From assembly GCA_015654725.1 (NCBI GenBank), contig JAATGI010000272.1:1-6479 (forward strand): a stretch of DNA of 6,479 nucleotides, read 5' to 3'. The DNA comes from Rhodospirillales bacterium. Its GTDB lineage: Bacteria > Pseudomonadota > Alphaproteobacteria > ATCC43930 > CGMCC-115725. The notes under the pieces were generated by a model. That model was not told where the DNA came from. It made no database searches and was given only the letters and a program-made list of their open reading frames with translations. Position numbers and translations under genes: made by a program. This document shows, piece by piece, positions 1-6,173 of this stretch. Positions within the stretch are counted from its first letter, which is position 1. Every line of letters begins with the position of its first letter.

Positions 1-1
1 C

Positions 2-1249
2 GCCCCGCCGCCGGTTTCGGCCGCGGCGGCGCCGGCCTCGCAGCCCGCGCGGGAGCCGCCGCGCTTTTCGCTGGTGGTGCTGCCCTTCAGCAATCTCTCG
101 GGCGATCCCAGCCAGGATTATTTCGCGGACGGCATCACCGAGAATTTAACGACCGACCTGTCGCGGGCGCGCGGCATGTTCGTGATCGCGCGCAACACCT
201 CCTTCACCTACAAGGGCAAGAGCGTCGACGCCAAGGCAATTGGCGCGGAACTCAACGTGCGCTATGTCCTTGAAGGCTCGGTGCAGCGCGACCAGAACCG
301 GGTCCGCGTCAATGCCCAGCTCATCGACACGGCGACCGGCACCCATATCTGGGCCGACCGGTTCGATGAGGACCGCGCCGACCTGTTCAAGCTGCAAGAC
401 GAAATCGTCGCGCGTCTCACCAACGGCCTGGGCTACGAGCTCAACAAGGCCGAAACCGAACGCAGCCTGAACGAACGGTCGCGCAATCCCGATTCGGTCG
501 ATCTCGAATTGCGCGGCTCCGCGATCCTGCATCAGTCAGCGGCGGGGAGCGACCGGGACAAGGTGGCGCAGGCGCGCGCGCTGTTCCAGGAGGCGCTCAA
601 GCTCGATCCGGACAATCTCGACGCCCTGCTGCACAACGCCTGGACGGATTTCCAGGACGTCGCCTATGGCCGCGCCGATCCGGCGGTCGACCAGAAGCAA
701 CGCTGCATGGATTTGCTCGACCGGGTGTTGAGCATCGATCCCGATTTCGCCCAGGCCTATGCCGCCAAGGCGATGCTGCTGATGGTGACGCGACGCACCG
801 CCGAAGCGGTCGGGCTGGCGGCGAAGGCGATCGCGCTCGACGCCAACGATCCGACCGGCTATGGCGCGCTGGCCTGGGCGCAAACCCTGACCGGGCACGA
901 CCAGGAAGCGCTGGCTAATCTCGACAAGGCCGTGAGCCTCAGCCCGCGCGATCCCAGTCTCGGCTTCTGGCTTTATTTGCGCGGCGGCGCGCTGGTCGAT
1001 CTCAAGCGCTACGACGAGGCCATCGCGGCGGAGCAAGCCGCCATCGGCGCGCAATTCACCGGCTGGCCCGCCTATCTCACCCTGGCGGTCGCCTATTCCA
1101 TCAAGGGCGATCAGGACCAGGCGGCGGCCGCGCTCGCGGAGGTGCGAAAGATAAATCCCGACCTGTCGATCCGGTCCTTGCATGAATCGATCGATCTTCC
1201 CGAAGTCTATTGGGACGGGTTGCGCAAGGCCGGCCTGCCGGAGGGCTGA
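2..1249 (+). CDS. TolB/FlgO-like domain plus TPR-repeat protein, C-terminal part (5' end outside window)
   Basis: The frame is open to the left edge, so 415 residues are visible and the true start is missing; the GTG at 74 lies inside the domain and is not a start. Visible residues 1-21 are an Ala/Pro-rich linker. From about residue 22 (FSLVVLPFSNLSGD, then YFADGITENL) to about 145 runs the TolB/FlgO-like domain, including VLEGSVQRDQNRVRVNAQLID and HIWADRFD. In known families this domain follows a class III adenylate cyclase domain or an OmpR/CadC-like winged helix and is often preceded by a membrane segment. From about residue 165 to 380 there are about five degenerate TPR units, such as ALFQEALKLDPDNLDALLHNAW and EAIAAEQAAIGAQFTGWPAYLTLAVAYSIKG, which suggests protein-protein contacts. 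I infer a sensory or regulatory protein. Whether it is a cyclase or a transcription factor cannot be decided here. No convincing terminator follows it. Confidence 0.88.
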   Translation, partial: APPPVSAAAAPASQPAREPPRFSLVVLPFSNLSGDPSQDYFADGITENLTTDLSRARGMFVIARNTSFTYKGKSVDAKAIGAELNVRYVLEGSVQRDQNRVRVNAQLIDTATGTHIWADRFDEDRADLFKLQDEIVARLTNGLGYELNKAETERSLNERSRNPDSVDLELRGSAILHQSAAGSDRDKVAQARALFQEALKLDPDNLDALLHNAWTDFQDVAYGRADPAVDQKQRCMDLLDRVLSIDPDFAQAYAAKAMLLMVTRRTAEAVGLAAKAIALDANDPTGYGALAWAQTLTGHDQEALANLDKAVSLSPRDPSLGFWLYLRGGALVDLKRYDEAIAAEQAAIGAQFTGWPAYLTLAVAYSIKGDQDQAAAALAEVRKINPDLSIRSLHESIDLPEVYWDGLRKAGLPEG

Positions 1250-1260
1250 GAAACTTCCGG

Positions 1261-1290
1261 CTTACAACCGGTCGCCGATGACACTATGAT
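1261..1290 (+). promoter_or_regulatory. Possible sigma70-type promoter for the peroxidase gene
   Basis: The hexamer CTTACA at 1261-1266 matches the -35 consensus TTGACA at 4 of 6 positions. TATGAT at 1285-1290 matches the -10 consensus TATAAT at 5 of 6. The spacer is 18 nt. The pair lies in the 74-nt gap between the TPR protein and the peroxidase, in an unusually AT-rich patch for this window, about 33 nt before the start codon. This is a consensus match only; alphaproteobacterial promoters often deviate from it. Confidence 0.4.
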
Positions 1291-1323
1291 GCGCCGCAAC
1301 ATAATAAATCGAGAGGCTCGCGC

Positions 1324-1821
1324 ATGGCCGCGCCAGGGACCGGACACGAATTCGAATTCACCGGCATCGACGGCAATCCGTTGCCGCTGGGGCAATATCG
1401 CGGCAAGCCGGTTCTGGTGGTGAACACGGCGTCGCAATGCGGCTTCACGCCGCAATACGCGGAATTGCAACAGCTGTGGCGGCGCTATCGCGATCTCGGC
1501 CTGACCGTGATCGGCGTGCCGTCGAACGATTTCGGCCGCCAGGAGCCGGGCAGCGAAGACGAAATCAAGGAATTCTGCGAAAGCAAATTCGACGTCGATT
1601 TCCCGCTCACCGCCAAGCAAAAGGTTACCGGCGAAGAGGCCCATCCGTTCTATCAATGGGCGGCGGAGCAAGCGGGCGACGCGGCCCAGCCGCGCTGGAA
1701 TTTCCACAAGCTCTTGATCGGGCCATATGGCGAGATCGCCGGTACCTGGCCGTCGCAAATAAAGCCGCTCGACAAATCGATCACCGAGGCGATCGAAGCC
1801 TTCACCGGCAAGCCGGACTGA
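1324..1821 (+). CDS. gpx: Glutathione peroxidase family protein (thiol peroxidase)
   Basis: A 165-residue protein of normal length for bacterial glutathione peroxidases, single domain with a thioredoxin fold, probably cytoplasmic because no signal peptide is seen. The family reduces hydrogen peroxide and organic hydroperoxides; Cys-type bacterial members often use thioredoxin rather than glutathione. The peroxidatic cysteine is C39 in NTASQCGFTPQY. W125 and N126 in the WNF motif complete two further positions of the usual Cys-Gln-Trp-Asn tetrad. The Gln position reads Asp (D69, in VPSNDFGRQEPGS instead of NQFG). C85 in EFCESKF is a candidate resolving cysteine. The ATG is supported by GAGAGG at 1311-1316, seven bases upstream. 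The gene has a possible promoter of its own and lies 37 bp before the patatin gene, so it could also feed that operon. The family call is secure; substrate and reductant are not. Confidence 0.94.
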   Translation: MAAPGTGHEFEFTGIDGNPLPLGQYRGKPVLVVNTASQCGFTPQYAELQQLWRRYRDLGLTVIGVPSNDFGRQEPGSEDEIKEFCESKFDVDFPLTAKQKVTGEEAHPFYQWAAEQAGDAAQPRWNFHKLLIGPYGEIAGTWPSQIKPLDKSITEAIEAFTGKPD

Positions 1822-1823
1822 TT

Positions 1824-1853
1824 CGAGCCGCCGCCCGGTAAACCTTCGGCTCG
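1824..1853. repeat. Inverted repeat just upstream of the patatin start codon
   Basis: CGAGCCG (1824-1830) and CGGCTCG (1847-1853) are perfect 7-bp complementary arms around a 16-nt loop. They fill most of the gap between the peroxidase stop and the patatin ATG at 1859. No T-run follows, so this is not a standard intrinsic terminator. In RNA, the right arm would end five bases before the start codon, where a ribosome binding site would be. It could modulate translation, protect an mRNA end, or be chance in GC-rich DNA. Confidence 0.4.
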
Positions 1854-1858
1854 GCGAT

Positions 1859-3013
1859 ATGATCTTTCCCGGCGAAAAAACCGTTCTGGTGCTGCAAGGC
1901 GGCGGCGCGCTGGGCGCCTACCAGGCCGGCGCCTATGAGGCGCTGGCCGAGGCCGGGGTGATGCCGGATTGGATCGCCGGCATCTCGATTGGCGCCATCA
2001 ATGGCGCGATCATCGCCGGCAACAAGCCGGAAGACCGGGTGCCGCGTCTGCGCGCGTTTTGGCGCCACGTCACCGATGGCGTAGGGCGCAAGCCCTTCGG
2101 CGGCATCGACACGCGTATTGTCGTCAATGAACTGAACGCGCTCGCGGTATCGATGTTCGGCGTACCCGGCTTTTTCACCCCGCGCGTGGTGCCGGCCGTC
2201 CTGGCGCCGCCGGGGAGCCGCGAGGCGATCAGCGTCTACAGCACCAATCCGCTGCGCGAAACGCTCAGCGAATTGGTCGATTTCGACGTTCTCAACGGCG
2301 GCACGGTGCGATACAGCGCTGGCGCGGTCGGCGTCGCCACCGGCAATTTCGCCTATTTCGACACCAAGGATTTCGCCACCAAAAATCGCCGGATCGGCCC
2401 CGAGCATATCATGGCGAGCGGTGCGTTGCCGCCCGGCTTTCCGCCGGTCGAGGTCGATGGCGAGATGTATTGGGATGGCGGCCTGGTCTCCAACACGCCG
2501 ATGCAATTTGTCTTGGAATATACCCGCCAGCGCTCGGATATGTGCATCTTTCAGCTCGATCTGTTCAGCGCGCGGGGCGAGGTGCCGAAGAGTCTCGTCG
2601 GCGTCGCCGCGCGCGAGAAGGAAATCCGCTATTCGAGCCGCACCCGGCTCAATACCGACGATTTCATGCGCTTGCAAAAGCTGCGCATGGCCAGCCGGCG
2701 GCTCCTGGCGAAGCTGCCGCCGGAGCTGCGCGACGATCCCGACGCCGTCCTTCTGGCGGAGCATTCATGCGCGGCCGCGATCACGATCGTGCATTTGATC
2801 TATCGCACCCACCCCTATGAGGGGCCGTCGATGGATTACGAATTCTCGCGCCTCTCGATGGAGGAGCATTGGCAGGCGGGAATGCGGGACGTGCGGCGCA
2901 CGCTTGAGCATCCGCGTTGGCGCGACCGCGCGCGGCCGACCGACGGCGTCAACGTTTTCGATCTGACGCGGGACGACAAGGCCCAGGAGGACCATTCCCA
3001 TGAAGCAAGATGA
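1859..3013 (+). CDS. Patatin-like phospholipase with C-terminal DUF3734-type region
   Basis: A 384-residue predicted serine acyl hydrolase. The patatin fold occupies about residues 8-215: oxyanion loop GGGALG (14-19), nucleophile S43 in GISIG, and the catalytic-dyad aspartate D206 in YWDGGLVSNTPM. The Ser-Asp dyad is therefore complete. From about residue 220 to 370 the tail (FQLDLFSARGEVP, then THPYEGPSMDYEFSR and MEEHWQAGMRDVRRTLEHP) resembles the uncharacterised DUF3734 region found on many proteobacterial patatins. No signal peptide is seen, so it is probably cytoplasmic or peripheral to membrane. Patatins release acyl groups from glycerolipids; the real substrate here is unknown. The ATG at 1859 has no clear Shine-Dalgarno sequence but is placed well for the fold, and an inverted repeat precedes it. 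Its end overlaps adc by 14 nt, which implies co-expression with adc and bdhA and raises the possibility of a role in polyester or ketone-body metabolism. Confidence 0.92.
   Translation: MIFPGEKTVLVLQGGGALGAYQAGAYEALAEAGVMPDWIAGISIGAINGAIIAGNKPEDRVPRLRAFWRHVTDGVGRKPFGGIDTRIVVNELNALAVSMFGVPGFFTPRVVPAVLAPPGSREAISVYSTNPLRETLSELVDFDVLNGGTVRYSAGAVGVATGNFAYFDTKDFATKNRRIGPEHIMASGALPPGFPPVEVDGEMYWDGGLVSNTPMQFVLEYTRQRSDMCIFQLDLFSARGEVPKSLVGVAAREKEIRYSSRTRLNTDDFMRLQKLRMASRRLLAKLPPELRDDPDAVLLAEHSCAAAITIVHLIYRTHPYEGPSMDYEFSRLSMEEHWQAGMRDVRRTLEHPRWRDRARPTDGVNVFDLTRDDKAQEDHSHEAR
2985..2990 (+). promoter_or_regulatory. Ribosome binding site of adc inside the patatin gene
   Basis: A perfect AGGAGG core lies nine bases before the ATG at 3000 and inside the patatin coding sequence. 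It fixes the adc start so that the two genes overlap by 14 nt. It is the strongest ribosome binding site in the window, in contrast to the absent one before the patatin gene. Confidence 0.8.
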
Positions 3014-3740
3014 GGTCCGCGGCCGCGCCTTCGCGATGCCCTTGACCAGCCCGTCCTATCCGCCCGGCCCCTATCGCTTCATCAATCGCGAATTCCTGGT
3101 GATTGCCTACCGCACCGACCGCGAGGCGCTCGAAGCGGTGGTGCCGGAGCCGCTCGCCTTCGCCGACCCGATCGTCAAATTCGAGTTCATCCGCATGCCG
3201 GATTCGACCGGCTTCGGCGACTACACCGAGTCCGGCCAGGTGATCCCCGTCACCTTCAAGGGCCAGGCCGGGGGCTATGTCCATTCGATGTATCTCGACG
3301 ACGAATCGCCGATCGCGGGCGGGCGCGAGATTTGGGGCTTTCCCAAGAAGCTCGCCGCGCCCGTCATGCGCGTCGAAAAAGATACCCTGCTCGGCACTCT
3401 CGATTACGGCTCGGTCCGGATCGCCACCGGCTCCATGGGTTACAAGCACAAGGCGCTCGATCTCGACGCGGTGCGCAAGACGCTGTTAAGCGCGAATTAC
3501 ATCCTCAAAATCATTCCGCATGTCGATTGCACGCCGCGCATTTGCGAGCTGGTCGATTATCGGATCGAGGACCTAACGGTGAAAGGCGCATGGACCGGTC
3601 CGGCGTCGCTCGAACTGTTCCACCACGCGCTGGCGCCGGTCGCGGCCTTGCCGGTGCGCGAGGTGATCTCGGCCACGCATATCCTGACCGACCTGACCCT
3701 AGGACTGGGCAAGGTGGTCCATGATTATCTCGCCAACTGA
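3000..3740 (+). CDS. adc: Acetoacetate decarboxylase
   Basis: This enzyme converts acetoacetate to acetone and CO2 through a Schiff base on a lysine. The 246-residue product has the usual length and aligns from memory along its whole length with the Clostridium acetobutylicum enzyme, including PLTSPSYPPGPYRF, YRTDREALEAVVPEPL, YTESGQVIPV, MGYKHKALD, LKIIPHVD, PRICELVDY and AWTGPASLELF. The Schiff-base lysine is K116 in GFPKKL, with K117 as the neighbour that lowers its pKa (K115/K116 in the clostridial enzyme). R30, E62 and E77 match the clostridial active-site residues R29, E61 and E76. It is a cytoplasmic enzyme. The start is set by AGGAGG at 2985-2990. The gene lies between the patatin gene (14-nt overlap) and bdhA (13-nt gap), so acetoacetate made by BdhA can be removed by Adc. 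Divergent members of this superfamily do other chemistry, but the residue match here supports true decarboxylase activity. Confidence 0.95.
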   Translation: MKQDEVRGRAFAMPLTSPSYPPGPYRFINREFLVIAYRTDREALEAVVPEPLAFADPIVKFEFIRMPDSTGFGDYTESGQVIPVTFKGQAGGYVHSMYLDDESPIAGGREIWGFPKKLAAPVMRVEKDTLLGTLDYGSVRIATGSMGYKHKALDLDAVRKTLLSANYILKIIPHVDCTPRICELVDYRIEDLTVKGAWTGPASLELFHHALAPVAALPVREVISATHILTDLTLGLGKVVHDYLAN

Positions 3741-3742
3741 AC

Positions 3743-3746
3743 GGAG
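3743..3746 (+). promoter_or_regulatory. Ribosome binding site that decides the bdhA start
   Basis: GGAG lies seven bases before the ATG at 3754. This favours 3754 over the in-frame ATG at 3721, which sits inside the end of adc, lacks family similarity upstream of MKLKDK, and would add 11 residues not expected for this enzyme. Confidence 0.7.
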
Positions 3747-3753
3747 CGCCGCC

Positions 3754-4536
3754 ATGAAACTCAAGGACAAGATCGCCATTGTCACCGGTGCCGCGCAGGG
3801 TATCGGCGAGGCCGTCGCGCGCCGCTTCATCGCCGAGGGCGCGTGGGTCGCGATCGCCGACCTCAATCTCAAGGAAGCCAGCGCCACGGCGGAGACGCTC
3901 ACGGCGGTGGGGCCGGGCAAGGCGATGGCGGTGGCGATGAACGTCACCGACGAGGCGCAGGTCAATCAAGGTGTCGCGCAAGTTGCCGCAGTCTGGGGCG
4001 GCGTCGATATTCTGGTCTCGAACGCCGGCATCCAGATCGTCCACAGGATCGAGGAATTCCCCTTCAACGAATGGAAGCGGCTGTTGTCGATCCATCTCGA
4101 CGGCGCGTTCCTCACCACCAAGGCGGTGCTGCCGCACATGTACAAGAAAGGCGGCGGCGCCGTGATCTATATGGGCTCGGTCCATTCCAAGGAGGCCTCG
4201 CCCCTCAAATCGGCCTATGTCACGGCCAAGCACGGGCTGTTGGGCTTGGCGCGCGTGGTGGCGAAGGAGGGCGCCGCGCATGGCGTGCGGGCCAATGTCA
4301 TCTGCCCGGGTTTCGTGCGCACCCCGCTCGTGGACAAGCAAATCCCGGAACAGGCCAAGGAGCTCTGCATTTCCGAGGATGACGTGGTGAAAAAGATCAT
4401 GCTCGGCGAAACGGTCGATGGCGAATTCACCACCGTCGAGGAGGTCGCCGAGGTGGCGCTGCTGTTCGCAGGCCTCGAGGCCAACGCGCTGACCGGCCAA
4501 GCTATGGTGCTCAGCCACGGCTGGTACATGAAGTAA
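3754..4536 (+). CDS. bdhA: D-3-hydroxybutyrate dehydrogenase (short-chain dehydrogenase)
   Basis: This cytoplasmic enzyme interconverts D-3-hydroxybutyrate and acetoacetate with NAD(H), a step in polyhydroxybutyrate and ketone-body use. The product is 260 residues, the family norm. It has the Rossmann motif TGAAQGIG (about 11-18), an acidic residue in AIADLN fitting NAD preference, and NAG at 90-92. The catalytic S142, Y155 and K159 are present. Positions known to hold the substrate carboxylate and methyl groups in the Pseudomonas fragi enzyme are conserved at the same numbers: Q94, H144, K152, Q196 and W257. This makes the specificity call stronger than for a generic short-chain dehydrogenase. 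One oddity is H114 (in SIHLDGAF) where classical members have the tetrad Asn. The gene starts 13 nt after adc and probably shares its mRNA. It ends 11 nt from the stop of the convergent membrane-protein gene. Confidence 0.94.
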   Translation: MKLKDKIAIVTGAAQGIGEAVARRFIAEGAWVAIADLNLKEASATAETLTAVGPGKAMAVAMNVTDEAQVNQGVAQVAAVWGGVDILVSNAGIQIVHRIEEFPFNEWKRLLSIHLDGAFLTTKAVLPHMYKKGGGAVIYMGSVHSKEASPLKSAYVTAKHGLLGLARVVAKEGAAHGVRANVICPGFVRTPLVDKQIPEQAKELCISEDDVVKKIMLGETVDGEFTTVEEVAEVALLFAGLEANALTGQAMVLSHGWYMK

Positions 4537-4547
4537 TGGCCAACGCC

Positions 4548-5042
4548 TCAGCGCAAAATCTCGACCAGCAGCACCCAGGCGCCGATCATCCCGGCGACGA
4601 TGGCAAAGACGGCGCTGACCGCCAGCCAGTAGAGACCGCCGCCCCACCCAGCGAGCAGGCTGATGCCGGCCGCGACGATCGGCAGCGTCGAGCATTGGCC
4701 CATGATAAGGCGCGACAGATACTGATAACGCGTGGCGCCGCCGGTATTTTCCGCGCCGGCCGCGGCCGCGATCATCATCGCCGTCAGCATCACGCCGAAT
4801 GCCGTCAATTCGATCCCCAGCAAGGTTTCGCCCTGGCCCGGAATCAGTGTCAGCAGCCCGACGATCAACAACGACACCAGCAAGGTCAGCGCCTCGACGG
4901 CGCGGCCCTGCACCGCCCTGACCGCCAGGAGGCGTTGCAGATTGATCGAGATCGCGACGAAGACCAGCCCCGCCAGCGCGGCGCCGGCGCCGGCTTGGGC
5001 GACAAAAAAATCATGCCAAGGCTCGATCGCGTAGGCGCTCAC
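4548..5042 (-). CDS. Small polytopic membrane protein of unknown function
   Basis: I do not recognise a named family with certainty. The 164-residue product begins SAYAIEPWHDFFVAQAGAG and has about five hydrophobic stretches: roughly residues 12-33, 48-68, 73-95, 112-130 and 136-163, joined by short loops. It should sit in the inner membrane with almost no soluble domain. The N-terminal WHDFF followed by a small-residue-rich first helix (AGAGAALAGLVFVAISINL) looks like a conserved bacterial motif, but I cannot assign a role. The start is taken as GTG at 5042 because GGAG stands five bases before it; an upstream GTG at 5069 would add nine residues and lacks such support. The overlapping plus-strand frame is rich in Gln, Asp and Arg and looks like a shadow. 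It is convergent with bdhA and divergent from the ABC transporter genes, so it is probably a single-gene unit. Confidence 0.8.
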   Translation of the reverse strand: MSAYAIEPWHDFFVAQAGAGAALAGLVFVAISINLQRLLAVRAVQGRAVEALTLLVSLLIVGLLTLIPGQGETLLGIELTAFGVMLTAMMIAAAAGAENTGGATRYQYLSRLIMGQCSTLPIVAAGISLLAGWGGGLYWLAVSAVFAIVAGMIGAWVLLVEILR

Positions 5043-5047
5043 GTGGA

Positions 5048-5051
5048 CTCC
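5048..5051 (-). promoter_or_regulatory. Ribosome binding site that decides the membrane-protein start
   Basis: On the minus strand GGAG precedes GTG (5042-5040) by five bases. It selects this GTG over the one nine codons upstream at 5069. Confidence 0.55.
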
Positions 5052-5073
5052 GTTCAGCAACCGCGGCACATTA

Positions 5074-5088
5074 CAACAAATTAAGTTG
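5074..5088. repeat. AT-rich inverted repeat in the divergent intergenic region
   Basis: CAAC (5074-5077) and GTTG (5085-5088) flank seven A/T bases. This is the most AT-rich short stretch between the membrane-protein gene and the ABC operon. It could be part of a promoter or an operator shared by the divergent genes. The arms are only four bases, so chance is possible. I could not find a convincing -35/-10 pair for either direction. Confidence 0.25.
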
Positions 5089-5104
5089 CGTCCGCCGTCT
5101 CAAT

Positions 5105-5122
5105 CGCTTGATTCCGCAAGCG
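5105..5122. repeat. Perfect 6-bp hairpin upstream of the ABC transporter operon
   Basis: CGCTTG (5105-5110) and CAAGCG (5117-5122) are perfect arms around the six-base loop ATTCCG. It lies about 88 nt before the ABC ATPase start and about 60 nt before the membrane-protein start on the other strand. It may be a regulator site or a leader hairpin. No T-run follows on the plus strand, so it is not a standard terminator. Confidence 0.35.
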
Positions 5123-5209
5123 GGTTTCGGCACAACCGATGCGGTCGCGGCCGGGGCCAGGAACAAGAGCGTACGGCCGAGGGCGGGAAGGCGGACAGTT
5201 TCTATCGTG

Positions 5210-6154
5210 ATGGAAGCCAAGATCGAAGTGCGCCATCTGACCCGGCGCTTCGGCCCGAATGTCGCGGTCGATGACGTCTCCTTCGCCGTCGGGCGCGGCG
5301 AAGTGCTGGGCTTTCTGGGTCCGAACGGCGCCGGCAAATCCACCACCATGAAAATGATCACGGGGTTTCTGGCGCCGACGCGCGGCACCGCGGCGATCTG
5401 CGGCCGTGACATCGTCGACGAGCCGATCGCGGCGAAGCGTCATATCGGCTACCTGCCCGAAGGCGCGCCCGCCTATCCGGACATGACGCCGGCCGGCTTT
5501 CTTTCCTTCGTCGCGCGGATCAGGGGCTTCGACGGCGCCGAAGCAAGGAAGCGCATCGCGCTCGCGGTCGAACGCACGACGCTTGCCTCGGTCATGGACC
5601 AGCCGATCGAGACCTTGTCCAAGGGGTTCAAGCGCCGCGTCGGGCTGGCGCAGGCGCTGCTGCACGATCCCGAAGTGCTGATCCTGGACGAGCCCACCGA
5701 CGGGCTCGACCCCAACCAGAAGCACGAGGTCAGGAATCTGATCGCCACGCTGGCGCCCGAGAAGGCGATCGTGATCTCGACCCATATCCTCGAAGAGGTT
5801 GACGCGGTTTGCACCCGCGCCATCGTGATCGCGGCGGGGCGGGTGGTGCTGGACGATTCGCCCGGCCGTTTCGCCGCGCGCTCGCGGTTGCATAATTCCG
5901 TGCGCCTGATGCTCGCCGACGGCGCCATCGACTCGCGCACCGCGCTGCTGCGGCTTCCTGGCGTCTTGGCGGTCGAGGCGATCGAGGACGGCGAGGGCAG
6001 CGCCATCCTGATCGTGCCGCAGGACGGCCTCTCGATCATCGCCGAGGTGACCGATCTGGTGCGCACCGCCGGCTGGCCGGTGGCGGCCTTGCGCGTCGAG
6101 CGCGGCAAGCTCGACGACGTGTTCCGCGACATCACCCTGCCGCCGGCCGCGTAG
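5210..6154 (+). CDS. ABC transporter ATP-binding protein, GldA-like (ABC-2 exporter type)
   Basis: A 314-residue ATPase that would power an ABC-2 type permease from the cytoplasmic face. Motifs in order: Walker A GPNGAGKST (37-45), a GYLPE segment at the Q-loop with E84 where Gln is usual, signature LSKGFKRR (L136 onward), Walker B VLILDEP with D160 and E161, D-loop, and H192 in STHILEEV. From about residue 220 a C-terminal extension (RLHNSVRLML to ERGKLDDVFRDIT) matches the usual tail of the GldA/CcmA-like exporter group. I chose ATG 5210 because the family similarity starts at IEVRHLTRRFG; no good Shine-Dalgarno precedes it, and the frame stays open upstream to a TTG at 5108 with Arg/Ala-rich, unconserved sequence. 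The partner permease starts 19 nt downstream. Substrate unknown. Confidence 0.92.
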   Translation: MEAKIEVRHLTRRFGPNVAVDDVSFAVGRGEVLGFLGPNGAGKSTTMKMITGFLAPTRGTAAICGRDIVDEPIAAKRHIGYLPEGAPAYPDMTPAGFLSFVARIRGFDGAEARKRIALAVERTTLASVMDQPIETLSKGFKRRVGLAQALLHDPEVLILDEPTDGLDPNQKHEVRNLIATLAPEKAIVISTHILEEVDAVCTRAIVIAAGRVVLDDSPGRFAARSRLHNSVRLMLADGAIDSRTALLRLPGVLAVEAIEDGEGSAILIVPQDGLSIIAEVTDLVRTAGWPVAALRVERGKLDDVFRDITLPPAA

Positions 6155-6173
6155 CGACACGCAATTCCGGTCG

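Noticed and set aside
1..73. GC-rich repeat-like opening of the window
   Set aside because: It is in-frame coding for an Ala/Pro-rich linker. The repetition comes from GCG and CCG codons rather than a separate element.
1253..1275. CCGG-CTTACAA-CCGG as a terminator after the TPR protein
   Set aside because: The arms are only four bases, no T-run follows, and the segment overlaps a better promoter candidate.
1802..2764. A 320-codon minus-strand open frame opposite the patatin gene
   Set aside because: The plus-strand product has a complete catalytic dyad and fold motifs. The minus-strand product has none.
3511..4695. A 394-codon minus-strand open frame opposite adc, bdhA and the end of the membrane-protein gene
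   Set aside because: It crosses three well-supported genes and its translation is Arg/Gly/His-rich and low in family-like motifs; a GC-driven shadow.
4536..5084. A 182-codon plus-strand open frame overlapping the membrane-protein gene
   Set aside because: The product is Gln/Asp/Arg-rich and unstructured. The minus-strand frame gives regular hydrophobic segments and has a ribosome binding site.
5108..5209. N-terminal extension of the ABC ATPase from TTG at 5108
   Set aside because: The extra 34 residues are Arg/Ala/Gly-rich and lie outside the conserved domain. TTG is a rare start and no ribosome binding site precedes it.
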